From Xanthobacteraceae bacterium (GTDB lineage Bacteria > Pseudomonadota > Alphaproteobacteria > Rhizobiales > Xanthobacteraceae), in the NCBI GenBank assembly GCA_019454205.1, contig CP075369.1, positions 372,001 to 436,000 on the forward strand: a stretch of DNA of 64,000 nt, written 5' to 3'. The position numbers were made by a program, and so were the translations under genes. Numbering within the stretch: the stretch's first letter is position 1; the number at the start of each line of letters is the position of its first letter. The notes under the pieces were generated by a model. It saw only the letters and a program-made list of their open reading frames with translations. It made no database searches and was not told the DNA's origin. This document shows positions 44,079 through 52,655 of this stretch, in pieces.

Positions 44079-44573
44079 TCAGGCCGGCTGCAGGACGAAA
44101 TGCGCTTCCAGGCTGGTGTCCTTCGCGCTCCGCATGATGGGACGGAGAAACACGGTTTTGAATTCGCCGCTGTCGTAAGCGAGATGCCCGTGCGGCTGGC
44201 CGAAGATGGGAATGATCTGCGGCATTTCGAGACGGAATGCACCGTTCTTGTCGGTGAGCGTCGCGCCGTGGCTGCGCTTGTCTTCCTCGCGGCCTTCGAC
44301 CGTATGCGCCCAGATCTGGATGCGTTGCCCTGGCAGCGGCATCCCGTCACCCGCGCGGCGTACGGTGCCGGACATGACGAAGCCGCCATTGCCGATGCGC
44401 TCGACGATCGGAGCGCCCTTGTTGTTGTGGTAGTTGTTGGCTCCGCCCGGCATCGACGCGGTCGGCGCCAGGCCCTGCGCGCTGGCAGGCAGCAACAGCC
44501 CGGATGCGCCCATCGCCACGAAGGAACCGCCGGTTGCGAGCAGGCTGCGGCGGTTGAGGTTCAAGCTGGTCAT
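44079..44573 (-). CDS. Tat-exported intradiol dioxygenase-like protein
   Basis: 164 residues from ATG 44573, starting MTSLNLNRRSLLATGGSF, a twin-arginine signal with cleavage near ASAQG. The mature part matches the intradiol ring-cleavage dioxygenase beta-sandwich (PLPGQRIQIWAH, ATLTDKNGAFRL, GQPHGHLAY). The two histidine ligands of the ferric iron are present as His118 and His120, but the positions of the two tyrosinate ligands appear to hold non-Tyr residues (Phe103 and an acidic segment). So it may bind iron but is unlikely to be a classical catechol dioxygenase. It is paired with the heme-type membrane protein. Confidence 0.8.
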   Translation of the reverse strand: MTSLNLNRRSLLATGGSFVAMGASGLLLPASAQGLAPTASMPGGANNYHNNKGAPIVERIGNGGFVMSGTVRRAGDGMPLPGQRIQIWAHTVEGREEDKRSHGATLTDKNGAFRLEMPQIIPIFGQPHGHLAYDSGEFKTVFLRPIMRSAKDTSLEAHFVLQPA

Positions 44574-44763
44574 GTTGTTCTTCCTCGCGGGCCTACCCTC
44601 GCTCACCTGAGCGTGCAAAATGTACCGCGATTGCGGCCGATTTCCAGTTTCGGGAAGCGATCCATCAGCCCGCGCTTTCGCGGGGCTGCCCCTTCGCCTA
44701 TGATTCGCCCGGGAGATTCGGGGGCCAAACCCCGGATCGGCAGGAGTGGCGGCTCCTCGCGCT

Positions 44764-46125
44764 ATGTTCGGCAAAGGCTTTTTCTTCATCGCGGCCTGCA
44801 TGGCGCTGATTGCGGCGTCAGCGGGAGCCGTATTGCACTACGCCGCGGGTATTTCCGCGGTCGAAGCTGCGTTTGCCGCGCTCGCGCTTCTGTTCGGTCT
44901 CCTCACCGCGGAAGCCGTTTCCGCCCGCGCCCGCGACCGGCTGGAGAATAACGAGCGCATCGAAGGCCTTGCCCGCGCCTCCGCCGACATTGCCCGCGAG
45001 ATCGGCGAACTAAATCAACGCATCGCGAAACTCGAAGCTGCGCCCGCCGCCGACATGAAGGCGCAACTCGAACCGCTTGCCTCGGAAATCGGCGACCTTG
45101 CCGTGCTGATCGAGGAACTCGCCAAGACGGTGGCCGATCACGACAACCAACTCGACCAGCGTGTGATGTTCGGGCCGGCCGAACCTTCGGCAGCGCCCGC
45201 TTCTCCCGATGCGCCCGCCGCCCCGGCCGTGAAAACCGCTGCGCCGAACAATCCGCTGGTCAATCTGACCGAGGCTTCGATCTCGGCCTTGATCGATGAC
45301 GCGCTCTCCGCGCAGCGCATGGACGTGCACCTGCAGCCCATCGTAACGCTGCCGCAGCGCAAGGTCCGCTTCTATGAAGCGTTTTCGAGGCTGCGCCTTC
45401 CCGAAGGCAAGCTGATCGACGCCGCGCACTTTATTCCTGCCGCGCGCGCGACCGGCATCATTACCCGGATCGACACGCATCTGGTGGAAAACGCGATACA
45501 ACTTGTTCGGCGTTTTGCGGCGAAGTCGCGCGAGATCGGCGTGTTCATGAATCTCGCGCCGGAGACGCTCGCAGACCGCGCGGCGATGGCGCAGATTTTC
45601 TCCACCCTCGAAGCGAACCGCGCGATCGCGCCCTCGCTGGTCATCGAGATTGCGCAGGGCGATATCCGCTCGCCGAACGCTGCTTTGCGCGAGAGCCTGC
45701 TGCAACTGAACGAGCGCGGTTATCGCTTCTCGGTCGATCACGTCACCGATTTGCACATCGACCCGCAATCGCTGTCGGATCGTGGCGTGCGTTTCCTGAA
45801 GATTCCGGGCGAGGTCATCCTCGCGCGCGCGCCGCAGACGGGCGCGCAGGTGCATCCCGCCGATCTCGCCGATCTGCTCGGCCGCTATGGTATCGACCTC
45901 ATTGCGGAGAAGATCGAAACCGAGGCCACCGTGGTAGATCTGCTCGACTACGATCTCTGCTTCGGACAGGGCTATCTGTTCGCGCCGCCGCGCGCGGTGC
46001 GCGCCGAAGTGCTGAAAGGCGAGATTGCGGAATTCCCGGCGCAGAAGGTAGCTCCCGCCGAGCAACCGGCTCGGCCCGCGAACGATCTGGCGAAGCTCGC
46101 CTCCAAGTCAGTTCGCCGCGCCTGA
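44764..46125 (+). CDS. TipF-like protein with coiled coil and degenerate EAL domain
   Basis: 453 residues from ATG 44764: one or two N-terminal membrane helices (FFFIAACMALIAASAGAVL and the next), a coiled coil (about 60-135), an Ala/Pro linker and a C-terminal EAL domain. The order and size resemble Caulobacter TipF, a c-di-GMP-binding factor for flagellum assembly. The EAL motif is EAF (Glu205), the NLA and GQGY motifs remain, but the metal-binding DDFG is changed to Asp325-His326-Val-Thr, and the lysine motif reads FLKIPG. It therefore probably binds, but does not cleave, c-di-GMP. The nearby cheZ and cheY fit a motility role. Confidence 0.82.
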   Translation: MFGKGFFFIAACMALIAASAGAVLHYAAGISAVEAAFAALALLFGLLTAEAVSARARDRLENNERIEGLARASADIAREIGELNQRIAKLEAAPAADMKAQLEPLASEIGDLAVLIEELAKTVADHDNQLDQRVMFGPAEPSAAPASPDAPAAPAVKTAAPNNPLVNLTEASISALIDDALSAQRMDVHLQPIVTLPQRKVRFYEAFSRLRLPEGKLIDAAHFIPAARATGIITRIDTHLVENAIQLVRRFAAKSREIGVFMNLAPETLADRAAMAQIFSTLEANRAIAPSLVIEIAQGDIRSPNAALRESLLQLNERGYRFSVDHVTDLHIDPQSLSDRGVRFLKIPGEVILARAPQTGAQVHPADLADLLGRYGIDLIAEKIETEATVVDLLDYDLCFGQGYLFAPPRAVRAEVLKGEIAEFPAQKVAPAEQPARPANDLAKLASKSVRRA

Positions 46126-46161
46126 CCGTTTCAGCAATCGCTTGCCTTCCACGGCGGATTT

Positions 46162-47052
46162 GTGCGAACTCCGCGCGCCGTGAACAAATCTCCCATCACC
46201 GCCGCGATCCCGCCCGAGCTCCCGCAGTTCCGCACGCTGGCGCCAAATTACGACCTCATCCTCAGCGACGTCTGGGGTGTCGTCCATAACGGACAGAGCG
46301 CCTACGAGGCCGCCTGCGATGCGCTGAAACGCGCCCGCGCCGCCGGGACGACCGTCCTGATGATTTCCAACGCGCCGCGCCCCGGCGAGATCGTCAAGAA
46401 GCAGATTGCCCGCTGGGGCGTGCCAGCCGATTGCTACGACGACATCGTCGCATCCGGCGACGTCGCGCGCGCAGAACTCGAAAAACATCCCGGCGCGAAG
46501 ATTTTCCACCTCGGCCCGGAGCGCGACCTGCCGAATTACGACGGGCTGGATGCGACGCTCGTCGGCGAGGAGGCGGCCGAGATCGTGGTGGTCACCGGGC
46601 CGTTCAACGACGAAGTGGAAACGCCGGATGACTACCGCGAGATGTTTGCGAGAATGCGAAAGCGCAATCCGCTGATGCTCTGCGCGAACCCCGACCTCGT
46701 GGTCGAGCGCGGCGACAAGCTGATCTGGTGCGCCGGCGCGCTGGCGGCGGTCTACGAGGAGCTTGGCGGCAAGGTGATCTATGCCGGCAAGCCGCATGCC
46801 CCGATCTACGACATGGCTTATGCGCGCACGGCGCAGCTACGCGGAAAAAGCGTTCCGAAAGACCGCGTGCTCGCTATCGGCGATGGCGCGCGCACCGATT
46901 TGAAAGGTGCTGCCTTGCAGGGCGTCGATTGCCTGTTCGTGACCGGCGGCATCCATGCTGCGGATTTTGCGGAAGAAGGCGATCGTGCCGCTCAGATTTT
47001 TGCCGAGCAGGCTGCCTGGCCGCTGGCGACCGTGCACCGGCTGGCGTGGTGA
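46162..47052 (+). CDS. HAD-type hydrolase, TIGR01459-like
   Basis: 296 residues from GTG 46162 (GGCGGA nearby); a second GTG at 46180 is possible. HAD motif 1 is LILSDVWGVVHNG, where the Asp pair D-x-W departs from the usual DxD, as in the NagD/4-nitrophenylphosphatase branch. Motif 2 is MISNAPRP and motif 4 IGDGARTDLKGA. Substrate unknown; relatives are sugar-phosphate or nucleotide phosphatases. Gene lies 36 bases behind the TipF-like gene. Confidence 0.87.
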   Translation: MRTPRAVNKSPITAAIPPELPQFRTLAPNYDLILSDVWGVVHNGQSAYEAACDALKRARAAGTTVLMISNAPRPGEIVKKQIARWGVPADCYDDIVASGDVARAELEKHPGAKIFHLGPERDLPNYDGLDATLVGEEAAEIVVVTGPFNDEVETPDDYREMFARMRKRNPLMLCANPDLVVERGDKLIWCAGALAAVYEELGGKVIYAGKPHAPIYDMAYARTAQLRGKSVPKDRVLAIGDGARTDLKGAALQGVDCLFVTGGIHAADFAEEGDRAAQIFAEQAAWPLATVHRLAW

Positions 47053-47058
47053 GCGGCG

Positions 47059-47592
47059 TCAGCCGCGCGAGGCCCGGAGGCCTTCCAGAATATCGTCGAT
47101 CGCGGACTGAGCGTTCCGGTCCTTGCTCTCGCCGGGACCGCTGAGCAGCAGGTCGCGGTCGCGCGCCGCCATCTTTTCTTCGTGCTCGCTGGCGAAACCG
47201 GTTTCGTCCGCGATACGGGTATAGTTTGCGAAGCGCGAGACGCGGGTTTCGATTTGTTCCAGCGTCTTCACGACACGGCCGATGCGCTGGCCGGTAAGGT
47301 CCTGAAACGCGCAGGCTTCGAACAGCGCCATCATCTCCTGTTCGACGAAGCTCTTGTACGCATCCGGTTCGGAGATGCCGCAGGCGAGCACGCTTTCTGC
47401 GATCCGCATGATTTCGTTGGTGGCACCTTCGGTCGCGTTGACCACGCCGGCGAGTTCCTCGCCGGCCGCGGGTATCTTTCGCAGGTGAATCTCGTTCGCC
47501 TGCAGCACGCCGATTTCCTTGCGCAGCGCGACGATATAGTCGGCGATCTTGCGCAGTTCCTGTTCGAGTTCGTGATCGTTGAAAATCGGCAT
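47059..47592 (-). CDS. cheZ: CheZ-like chemotaxis phosphatase
   Basis: 177-residue helical protein. The segment around residues 91-106, CAFQDLTGQRIGRVV, contains the CheZ active site: Asp98 and Gln102, corresponding to the known Asp143 and Gln147 of the E. coli enzyme. Two long amphipathic helices precede and follow it, and a C-terminal helix (AIDDILEGLRAS) is like the CheY-binding tail of CheZ. It accelerates CheY-P dephosphorylation. It lies 20 bases downstream of a cheY-like gene on the same strand. Confidence 0.88.
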   Translation of the reverse strand: MPIFNDHELEQELRKIADYIVALRKEIGVLQANEIHLRKIPAAGEELAGVVNATEGATNEIMRIAESVLACGISEPDAYKSFVEQEMMALFEACAFQDLTGQRIGRVVKTLEQIETRVSRFANYTRIADETGFASEHEEKMAARDRDLLLSGPGESKDRNAQSAIDDILEGLRASRG

Positions 47593-47612
47593 GATGGCTC
47601 GCGGTTGCTCGC

Positions 47613-47999
47613 TTACTGCTCGGTGAATACAGCGTCGATCTTGTTCTTCAGGGTTGCCGCGTTGAACGGCTTGACGATGTAGTTGTTCACGCCGGCCTTC
47701 TTGGCGGCGACGACGTTCTCGGTCTTGGATTCGGCGGTGACCATGATGAACGGTGTTCTCGCGAGGCCCGGATCGCCGCGCACTTCGCGCAGCAGCTCGT
47801 ATCCGGTCATCGGTTCCATGTTCCAGTCGGAGATCACGAGGCCGTATTTCTTCTCGCGGAGCTTGCCGAGCGCTTCCTTGCCGTCCGCAGCCTCGTCCAC
47901 GTCTTCGAAGCCGAGCTGCTTCAGCAAATTGCGAATGATCCGGATCATCGTCTTGTAGTCGTCGACGACGAGGATAGGCATGGCTTGGTCGGCGGCCAT
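47613..47999 (-). CDS. cheY: CheY-like response regulator
   Basis: 128-residue stand-alone receiver. Start at 47999 (MAADQAMPILVVDD) fits the GGAGAG ribosome site; another ATG three bases earlier is possible. Acidic pocket VVDD, acceptor Asp in VISDWNMEPMTG, Thr in IMVTAES and Lys in IVKPFN are all present. It is co-transcribed with cheZ, so it is probably the regulator controlling the flagellar motor, although no kinase or receptor gene is in the window. Confidence 0.92.
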   Translation of the reverse strand: MAADQAMPILVVDDYKTMIRIIRNLLKQLGFEDVDEAADGKEALGKLREKKYGLVISDWNMEPMTGYELLREVRGDPGLARTPFIMVTAESKTENVVAAKKAGVNNYIVKPFNAATLKNKIDAVFTEQ

Positions 48000-48184
48000 C
48001 ATTCTCTCCGCGTAGTTCCCCCGGGCCCCGTCCTGGCAGCCCTTCTTGGCCCCTTTCGCTAACAAAACCGGCTTGCCATCGGGTTAATTCACTTTTTCCG
48101 ACCTATGGGTTATTGCGTTGCACCCGGTTTTTGCGTTGCCATAGGGTTCTGGGGAACCTTGGGCGAGGGCTGGATTTGAACGAG

Positions 48185-48643
48185 ATGCTGAACGCGGCGG
48201 CGCTGAAGCCGCTCTATTTCGAGGATCTCAAGGTAGGCATGCGCGAGCAGCTCATGCGGACCGTGATGGATGAAGATGTCGTCGGCTTTGCCGAGCTGAC
48301 CGGCGACCACAACCCGGTCCACCTCTCCGACCTCTATGCCCAGAAGACCGTATTCGGCCAGCGCATCGCCCACGGGCTTTATACGGCGAGCCTGATTTCC
48401 GCGATCCTCGGCACCAAGCTGCCGGGACCGGGTGCGGTCTACATCTCGCAGACCGTCGATTTCCACGGCCCGGTGAAGATCGGCGACGTGGTGACGATTT
48501 CGGTCGAGGTGGTCGAACTGATCGAGAAAGGCCGCCGCGTGGTGCTTTATTGCGAGGCCATGGTGGACGGCCAGCGCGTGCTCGACGGACAGGCGGTGGT
48601 TTCCGTGCCCAGGAAGCCGGTGCCGAAGCAGCCGCCTGCGTAA
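48185..48643 (+). CDS. MaoC family (R)-hydratase-like protein
   Basis: 152 residues with a hot-dog fold. The hydratase motif is visible: DVVGFAELTGDHNPVHLSD with the catalytic Asp and His, then FGQRIAHGLYTASLIS. Such proteins hydrate enoyl-CoA, for example in PHA synthesis or beta-oxidation. ATG 48185 is chosen because upstream sequence is low in structure; TTG at 48176 is possible. It diverges from cheY and lies ahead of ribF. Confidence 0.9.
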   Translation: MLNAAALKPLYFEDLKVGMREQLMRTVMDEDVVGFAELTGDHNPVHLSDLYAQKTVFGQRIAHGLYTASLISAILGTKLPGPGAVYISQTVDFHGPVKIGDVVTISVEVVELIEKGRRVVLYCEAMVDGQRVLDGQAVVSVPRKPVPKQPPA

Positions 48644-48679
48644 GGCGCGGCAAGCGAAACCTTGACTCCATTGCCGTTG

Positions 48680-48700
48680 AGCCGGTTTATCGAACCGGCT
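48680..48700 (+). promoter_or_regulatory. Hairpin immediately before the ribF start
   Basis: AGCCGGTT and AACCGGCT form an 8-base perfect stem with a five-base loop that ends six bases before the ATG of ribF, where a Shine-Dalgarno sequence would normally lie. No T-run follows, so it is not a classic terminator. It may modulate ribF translation. Confidence 0.5.
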
Positions 48701-48706
48701 GTGGCA

Positions 48707-49681
48707 ATGAATATTCCTCTTTCGCTTCCGCAAGATTTTTCTGTGATCCGCGACGGCGGCACCGTGCCGCCGGCGCTCAAACGCGGTTTCGTCGCGATCG
48801 GCAATTTCGACGGCGTGCATCGCGGGCATCAGGCGGTGATCGAGGCCGCGCGCGTGCAGGCCCACATGATCCCGCAGAAGTCCTGTGTGCTCGTGCTTAC
48901 CTTCGAGCCGCATCCACGCACTTTCTTCAAACCGGACGCGCCAGTGTTTAGGCTTACCCCGGAGCATGCGAAGCTGCGGCTGTTCGCGGCGAACAACCTC
49001 GTCGATGGCGCAGTGGTGTTGCAGTTCGATAAGGCGCTCGCCGCGCTGAGCGCGGAGGATTTCGTTTCCAAAATTCTGGTGGACTGGCTCGGGATCGCGG
49101 GCGTCGCGGTCGGCCACGATTTCCATTTCGGCAAACAGCGGCAGGGTACGCCGGAATTCCTGATTGATGCGGGCAAGCGCTACGGTTTCGAGGTCGAGAT
49201 TGTTGCTCCGCTCAATGACGGCAGCGAGCCGGTTTCGTCGGGCCGGATTCGCGACGCACTCGAAGCCGGTGACATCGCGCGGGCGAACGAATTGCTTGGG
49301 CACCCTTGGTTTGTCGCAGGCGAAGTGATCCACGGCGAGAAGCGGGGGCGCGAACTCGGCTTCCCGACCGCGAACATCCGACTCGATCCCTCCTGCAAGC
49401 TGCGCCACGCCATCTATGCGGTGCGCGCCCATGTCGGCGGCAAGGTTTACGACGCGGTGGCGAGCTACGGCCGCCGCCCGCAATTCGACAATGGCGCGCC
49501 GCTGCTGGAGACCTTCCTGTTCGATTTCGCGGGCGACCTTTACGGGCAGGAGATGACGGTCGAGTTTGCCGGCTTCATCCGCGCGGAAGGTAAATTCGAA
49601 AGCCTCGATGCCCTCGTCGCCCAGATGAACCGCGACAGCGAGCAGGCGAGGGCGATTCTGCGTCAGGCTGGAAAGGCCTGA
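48707..49681 (+). CDS. ribF: Bifunctional riboflavin kinase / FAD synthetase
   Basis: 324 residues from ATG 48707. The N-terminal nucleotidyltransferase shows VAIGNFDGVHRGHQAV (HxGH-type motif) and SSGRIRDALEAGD; the C-terminal kinase has GRELGFPTANIRLD and the conserved GAPLLETFLFDF. It makes FMN and FAD from riboflavin. The open frame extends 45 bases further up, but the upstream start would lie within the hairpin. It precedes ileS by 46 bases, the common ribF-ileS-lspA order. Confidence 0.96.
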   Translation: MNIPLSLPQDFSVIRDGGTVPPALKRGFVAIGNFDGVHRGHQAVIEAARVQAHMIPQKSCVLVLTFEPHPRTFFKPDAPVFRLTPEHAKLRLFAANNLVDGAVVLQFDKALAALSAEDFVSKILVDWLGIAGVAVGHDFHFGKQRQGTPEFLIDAGKRYGFEVEIVAPLNDGSEPVSSGRIRDALEAGDIARANELLGHPWFVAGEVIHGEKRGRELGFPTANIRLDPSCKLRHAIYAVRAHVGGKVYDAVASYGRRPQFDNGAPLLETFLFDFAGDLYGQEMTVEFAGFIRAEGKFESLDALVAQMNRDSEQARAILRQAGKA

Positions 49682-49727
49682 TTCCGGCTGCTAGAAGGCG
49701 GCCACATTCCAAGAGACCCGATCCCCG

Positions 49728-52655
49728 ATGGCCAAAGAGAAGAAGGACGGTCCCGATTACTCGGAGACGCTGTTCCTGCCCCAGACCGATTTTCCGATGC
49801 GCGCCGGTTTGCCCCAGAAGGAGCCGGAGATTCTTGCGCGCTGGCAGAAGATCGATCTCTACAATCTCATGCGCGCGAAGGCAAAAGGCCGCGAGAAATT
49901 CATTCTCCATGACGGCCCGCCCTATGCGAACGGCAACATCCACATCGGGCACGCGCTGAACAAGATCCTGAAGGATCTGGTCACGCGAACGCACCAGATG
50001 CTCGGCTTCGATTCGAACTACGTTCCGGGCTGGGACTGTCACGGCCTGCCGATCGAATGGAAGATCGAGGAGCAGTACCGCGCCAAGGGCAAGGACAAGG
50101 ATCAGGTCGAGATCAACGAATTCCGCCGCCAGTGCCGCGAGTTCGCGCAGCACTGGATCGACGTGCAGCGCGAGGAGTTCAAGCGCCTCGGCGTCGAGGG
50201 CGACTGGAAGCATCCGTACACCACGATGAGCTTCGACGCGGAAGCCACGATCGCGCGCGAGCTGATGAAGTTCGCGGCGAACGGCACGCTCTATCGCGGC
50301 TCGAAGCCAGTGATGTGGTCGGTGGTGGAGAAGACCGCGCTCGCGGAAGCCGAAGTGGAGTACGAGGATTACACGAGCGATACGATCTGGGTTAAATTTC
50401 CGGCGCCGACCGGCGAAAACGTCGTGATCTGGACGACGACTCCATGGACGATCCCCGGCAACCGCGCGGTGAGTTTTTCGTCGCGGATCAATTACGGTGT
50501 CTATGAAGTGACGGCCGCCGCCGCCGACAATTGGGCGAAGCCGGGTGACAAGCTGATCCTCGCCGACAAGCTCGCGGAAGCGGTGATGAAATCCGCGCGC
50601 GTCGAGAGCTTCAAGCGCCTCGGCGCCGCCGATCTTAAGTCGATCAACTCGCTCGCCCATCCGCTGCGCGGCAAAGGATATGACTTCGACGTCCCGCTCC
50701 TCGACGGTGACCACGTCACCGACGAAGACGGCACCGGCTTCGTGCACACCGCGCCCGGTCACGGCCGCGAAGACTTCGACATCTGGATGGCGAACGGCAA
50801 GCAACTCGCCGAGCGCGGCATCGACACGCATATTCCCTTCACCGTTGATGCCGACGGCGCGCTTACCAAAGAAGCGCCGGGCTTCGAGGGCAAGCGCGTC
50901 ATCGACGACAAGGGCAACAAGGGCGACGCCAACGACGCCGTCATCAAGGCGCTGACGGAAGCGAATGCGCTGATCGCGCGCTCGCGTCTCAAGCATCAAT
51001 ATCCGCATTCGTGGCGCTCGAAGAAGCCAGTGATCTATCGCAATACCCCGCAGTGGTTCATCGCGATGGACAAGAAGATCGCGGCCTTCGACGCCACGCT
51101 GCGCACGCTGGCGCTGAACGGCATCAAGGAAGTGAAGTGGGTACCGGCCGCGGGCGAGAATCGCATCAACGGCATGATCGAGAACCGCCCCGACTGGGTG
51201 ATCTCGCGCCAGCGCGCATGGGGCGTGCCGATCGCGGTGTTCGTCGACAAGGACACCGGCGAAACGCTGCTCGATGAGCGCGTCAACGCGCGCATCGTGG
51301 AAGCCTTCCGGAAAGAAGGCGCGGATGCATGGTTCGCGGACAAGGACGGCGCGCGCTTCCTGAAACCCGACTTCGATCCCGCGAAGTTCGAGAAGGTGAA
51401 TGACATCCTCGATGTCTGGTTCGACTCCGGCTCGACCCACGCCTTCACGCTGGAAGATCCGAAACAGTTTCCGCAACTTGCCGGCATTAAGCGCAAGCGC
51501 GACGGCGGCAAGGATACGGTGATGTACCTCGAAGGTTCGGACCAGCATCGCGGCTGGTTCCATTCTTCGCTGCTGGAGTCCTGCGGCACGCGCGGACGCC
51601 CGCCCTATGACGTCGTGCTCACCCACGGCTTCACGCTGGACGAGCACGGCCGCAAGATGTCGAAGTCGCTCGGCAACACGGTCGATCCGCAGAAGGTCAT
51701 CAAGGAAAGCGGCGCGGATATTCTGCGCATGTGGGTCGCCGCGACAGACTATTCCGACGACCAGCGCATCGGCCCGGAAATCCTGAAGACCACGGTCGAT
51801 ACCTACCGCAAGCTGCGCAACACCATGCGCTGGATCCTCGGCTCGCTGCATCCTTTCACCGAAAAGGATCGCGTTGCGTTCGAGCAGATGCCGGAGCTTG
51901 AAAAGCTCATGCTGCACCGTCTCGCTGAGATGGATGCGGTGGTGCGCAAGTCCTATGCGGATTTCGACTACAAGCGCGTCTTCGCGTCGCTCGCGCAGTT
52001 CATGACCGTCGATCTGTCGGCGTTCTATTTCGACATCCGGAAAGACACGCTCTATTGCGACCCGATCTCATCGCTGGCGCGCAAAAGTTGCCTCACGGTG
52101 CTCGATCACACCTTCAAATGCCTCACCACATGGATCGCGCCGATCCTTTGCTTCACCGCGGAAGAAGTATGGCTCTCGCGGTTCCCCAGCGAGAACGGTT
52201 CGGTGCATAACGAAGTTTTCCCCGAAGTGCCGGCAAGCTGGAAGAACGAGGCGCTCTCCGAGAAGTGGAGAAAAATCCGCACCGTGCGTCGCGTCGTCAC
52301 CGGCGCGCTTGAAATCGAGCGCGCGCAAAAGCGCATCGGCTCCTCGCTTGAGGCCGCTCCGCATATCTTCATCGCCGACAAGGAATTGTTCGAAGCCTGC
52401 AAGGGCATCGACATGGCCGAGGTCTGCATCACTTCGGACGCGAAGATCGAGGGCGGCGAGGGACCGCAGGACGCTTTCCGCATGCCGGAAGTCGCGGGGG
52501 TTGCCGTCGTGCCCGTGCGCGCCGAAGGGACGAAGTGCGCCCGCTCGTGGAAAATCTCGAAGCTGGTCGGCGCCGACAAGGAATATCCGGACGTAACGCC
52601 GCGCGATGCGCAGGCGCTTCGCGAATATCATGCCGCGCGCAAAGCAGCCGGATAA
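49728..52655 (+). CDS. ileS: Isoleucyl-tRNA synthetase
   Basis: 975-residue class I synthetase. HIGH motif at residues 72-75 (GNIHIGHALNKI) and KMSKS at about 643-647 (GRKMSKSLGNTVD). The editing domain is present between them (VIWTTTPWTIPGNRA). The C-terminal zinc-binding region is altered: Cys937-Ala-Arg-Ser940-Trp and PRDAQAL occur where the standard alpha-type protein has CxxCW and PRCxxA, so the zinc knuckle is lost. Its last 26 bases overlap lspA. Confidence 0.97.
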   Translation: MAKEKKDGPDYSETLFLPQTDFPMRAGLPQKEPEILARWQKIDLYNLMRAKAKGREKFILHDGPPYANGNIHIGHALNKILKDLVTRTHQMLGFDSNYVPGWDCHGLPIEWKIEEQYRAKGKDKDQVEINEFRRQCREFAQHWIDVQREEFKRLGVEGDWKHPYTTMSFDAEATIARELMKFAANGTLYRGSKPVMWSVVEKTALAEAEVEYEDYTSDTIWVKFPAPTGENVVIWTTTPWTIPGNRAVSFSSRINYGVYEVTAAAADNWAKPGDKLILADKLAEAVMKSARVESFKRLGAADLKSINSLAHPLRGKGYDFDVPLLDGDHVTDEDGTGFVHTAPGHGREDFDIWMANGKQLAERGIDTHIPFTVDADGALTKEAPGFEGKRVIDDKGNKGDANDAVIKALTEANALIARSRLKHQYPHSWRSKKPVIYRNTPQWFIAMDKKIAAFDATLRTLALNGIKEVKWVPAAGENRINGMIENRPDWVISRQRAWGVPIAVFVDKDTGETLLDERVNARIVEAFRKEGADAWFADKDGARFLKPDFDPAKFEKVNDILDVWFDSGSTHAFTLEDPKQFPQLAGIKRKRDGGKDTVMYLEGSDQHRGWFHSSLLESCGTRGRPPYDVVLTHGFTLDEHGRKMSKSLGNTVDPQKVIKESGADILRMWVAATDYSDDQRIGPEILKTTVDTYRKLRNTMRWILGSLHPFTEKDRVAFEQMPELEKLMLHRLAEMDAVVRKSYADFDYKRVFASLAQFMTVDLSAFYFDIRKDTLYCDPISSLARKSCLTVLDHTFKCLTTWIAPILCFTAEEVWLSRFPSENGSVHNEVFPEVPASWKNEALSEKWRKIRTVRRVVTGALEIERAQKRIGSSLEAAPHIFIADKELFEACKGIDMAEVCITSDAKIEGGEGPQDAFRMPEVAGVAVVPVRAEGTKCARSWKISKLVGADKEYPDVTPRDAQALREYHAARKAAG

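Noticed and set aside
44668..44688. Hairpin AGCCCGCG-CTTT-CGCGGGGCT upstream of the TipF-like gene
   Set aside because: Stem needs a bulge, has no T-run and lies between divergent genes, so I could not assign a role.
49575..51917. 780-residue minus-strand frame opposite ileS
   Set aside because: Antisense shadow; no recognisable domain and contradicting GC3 pattern.
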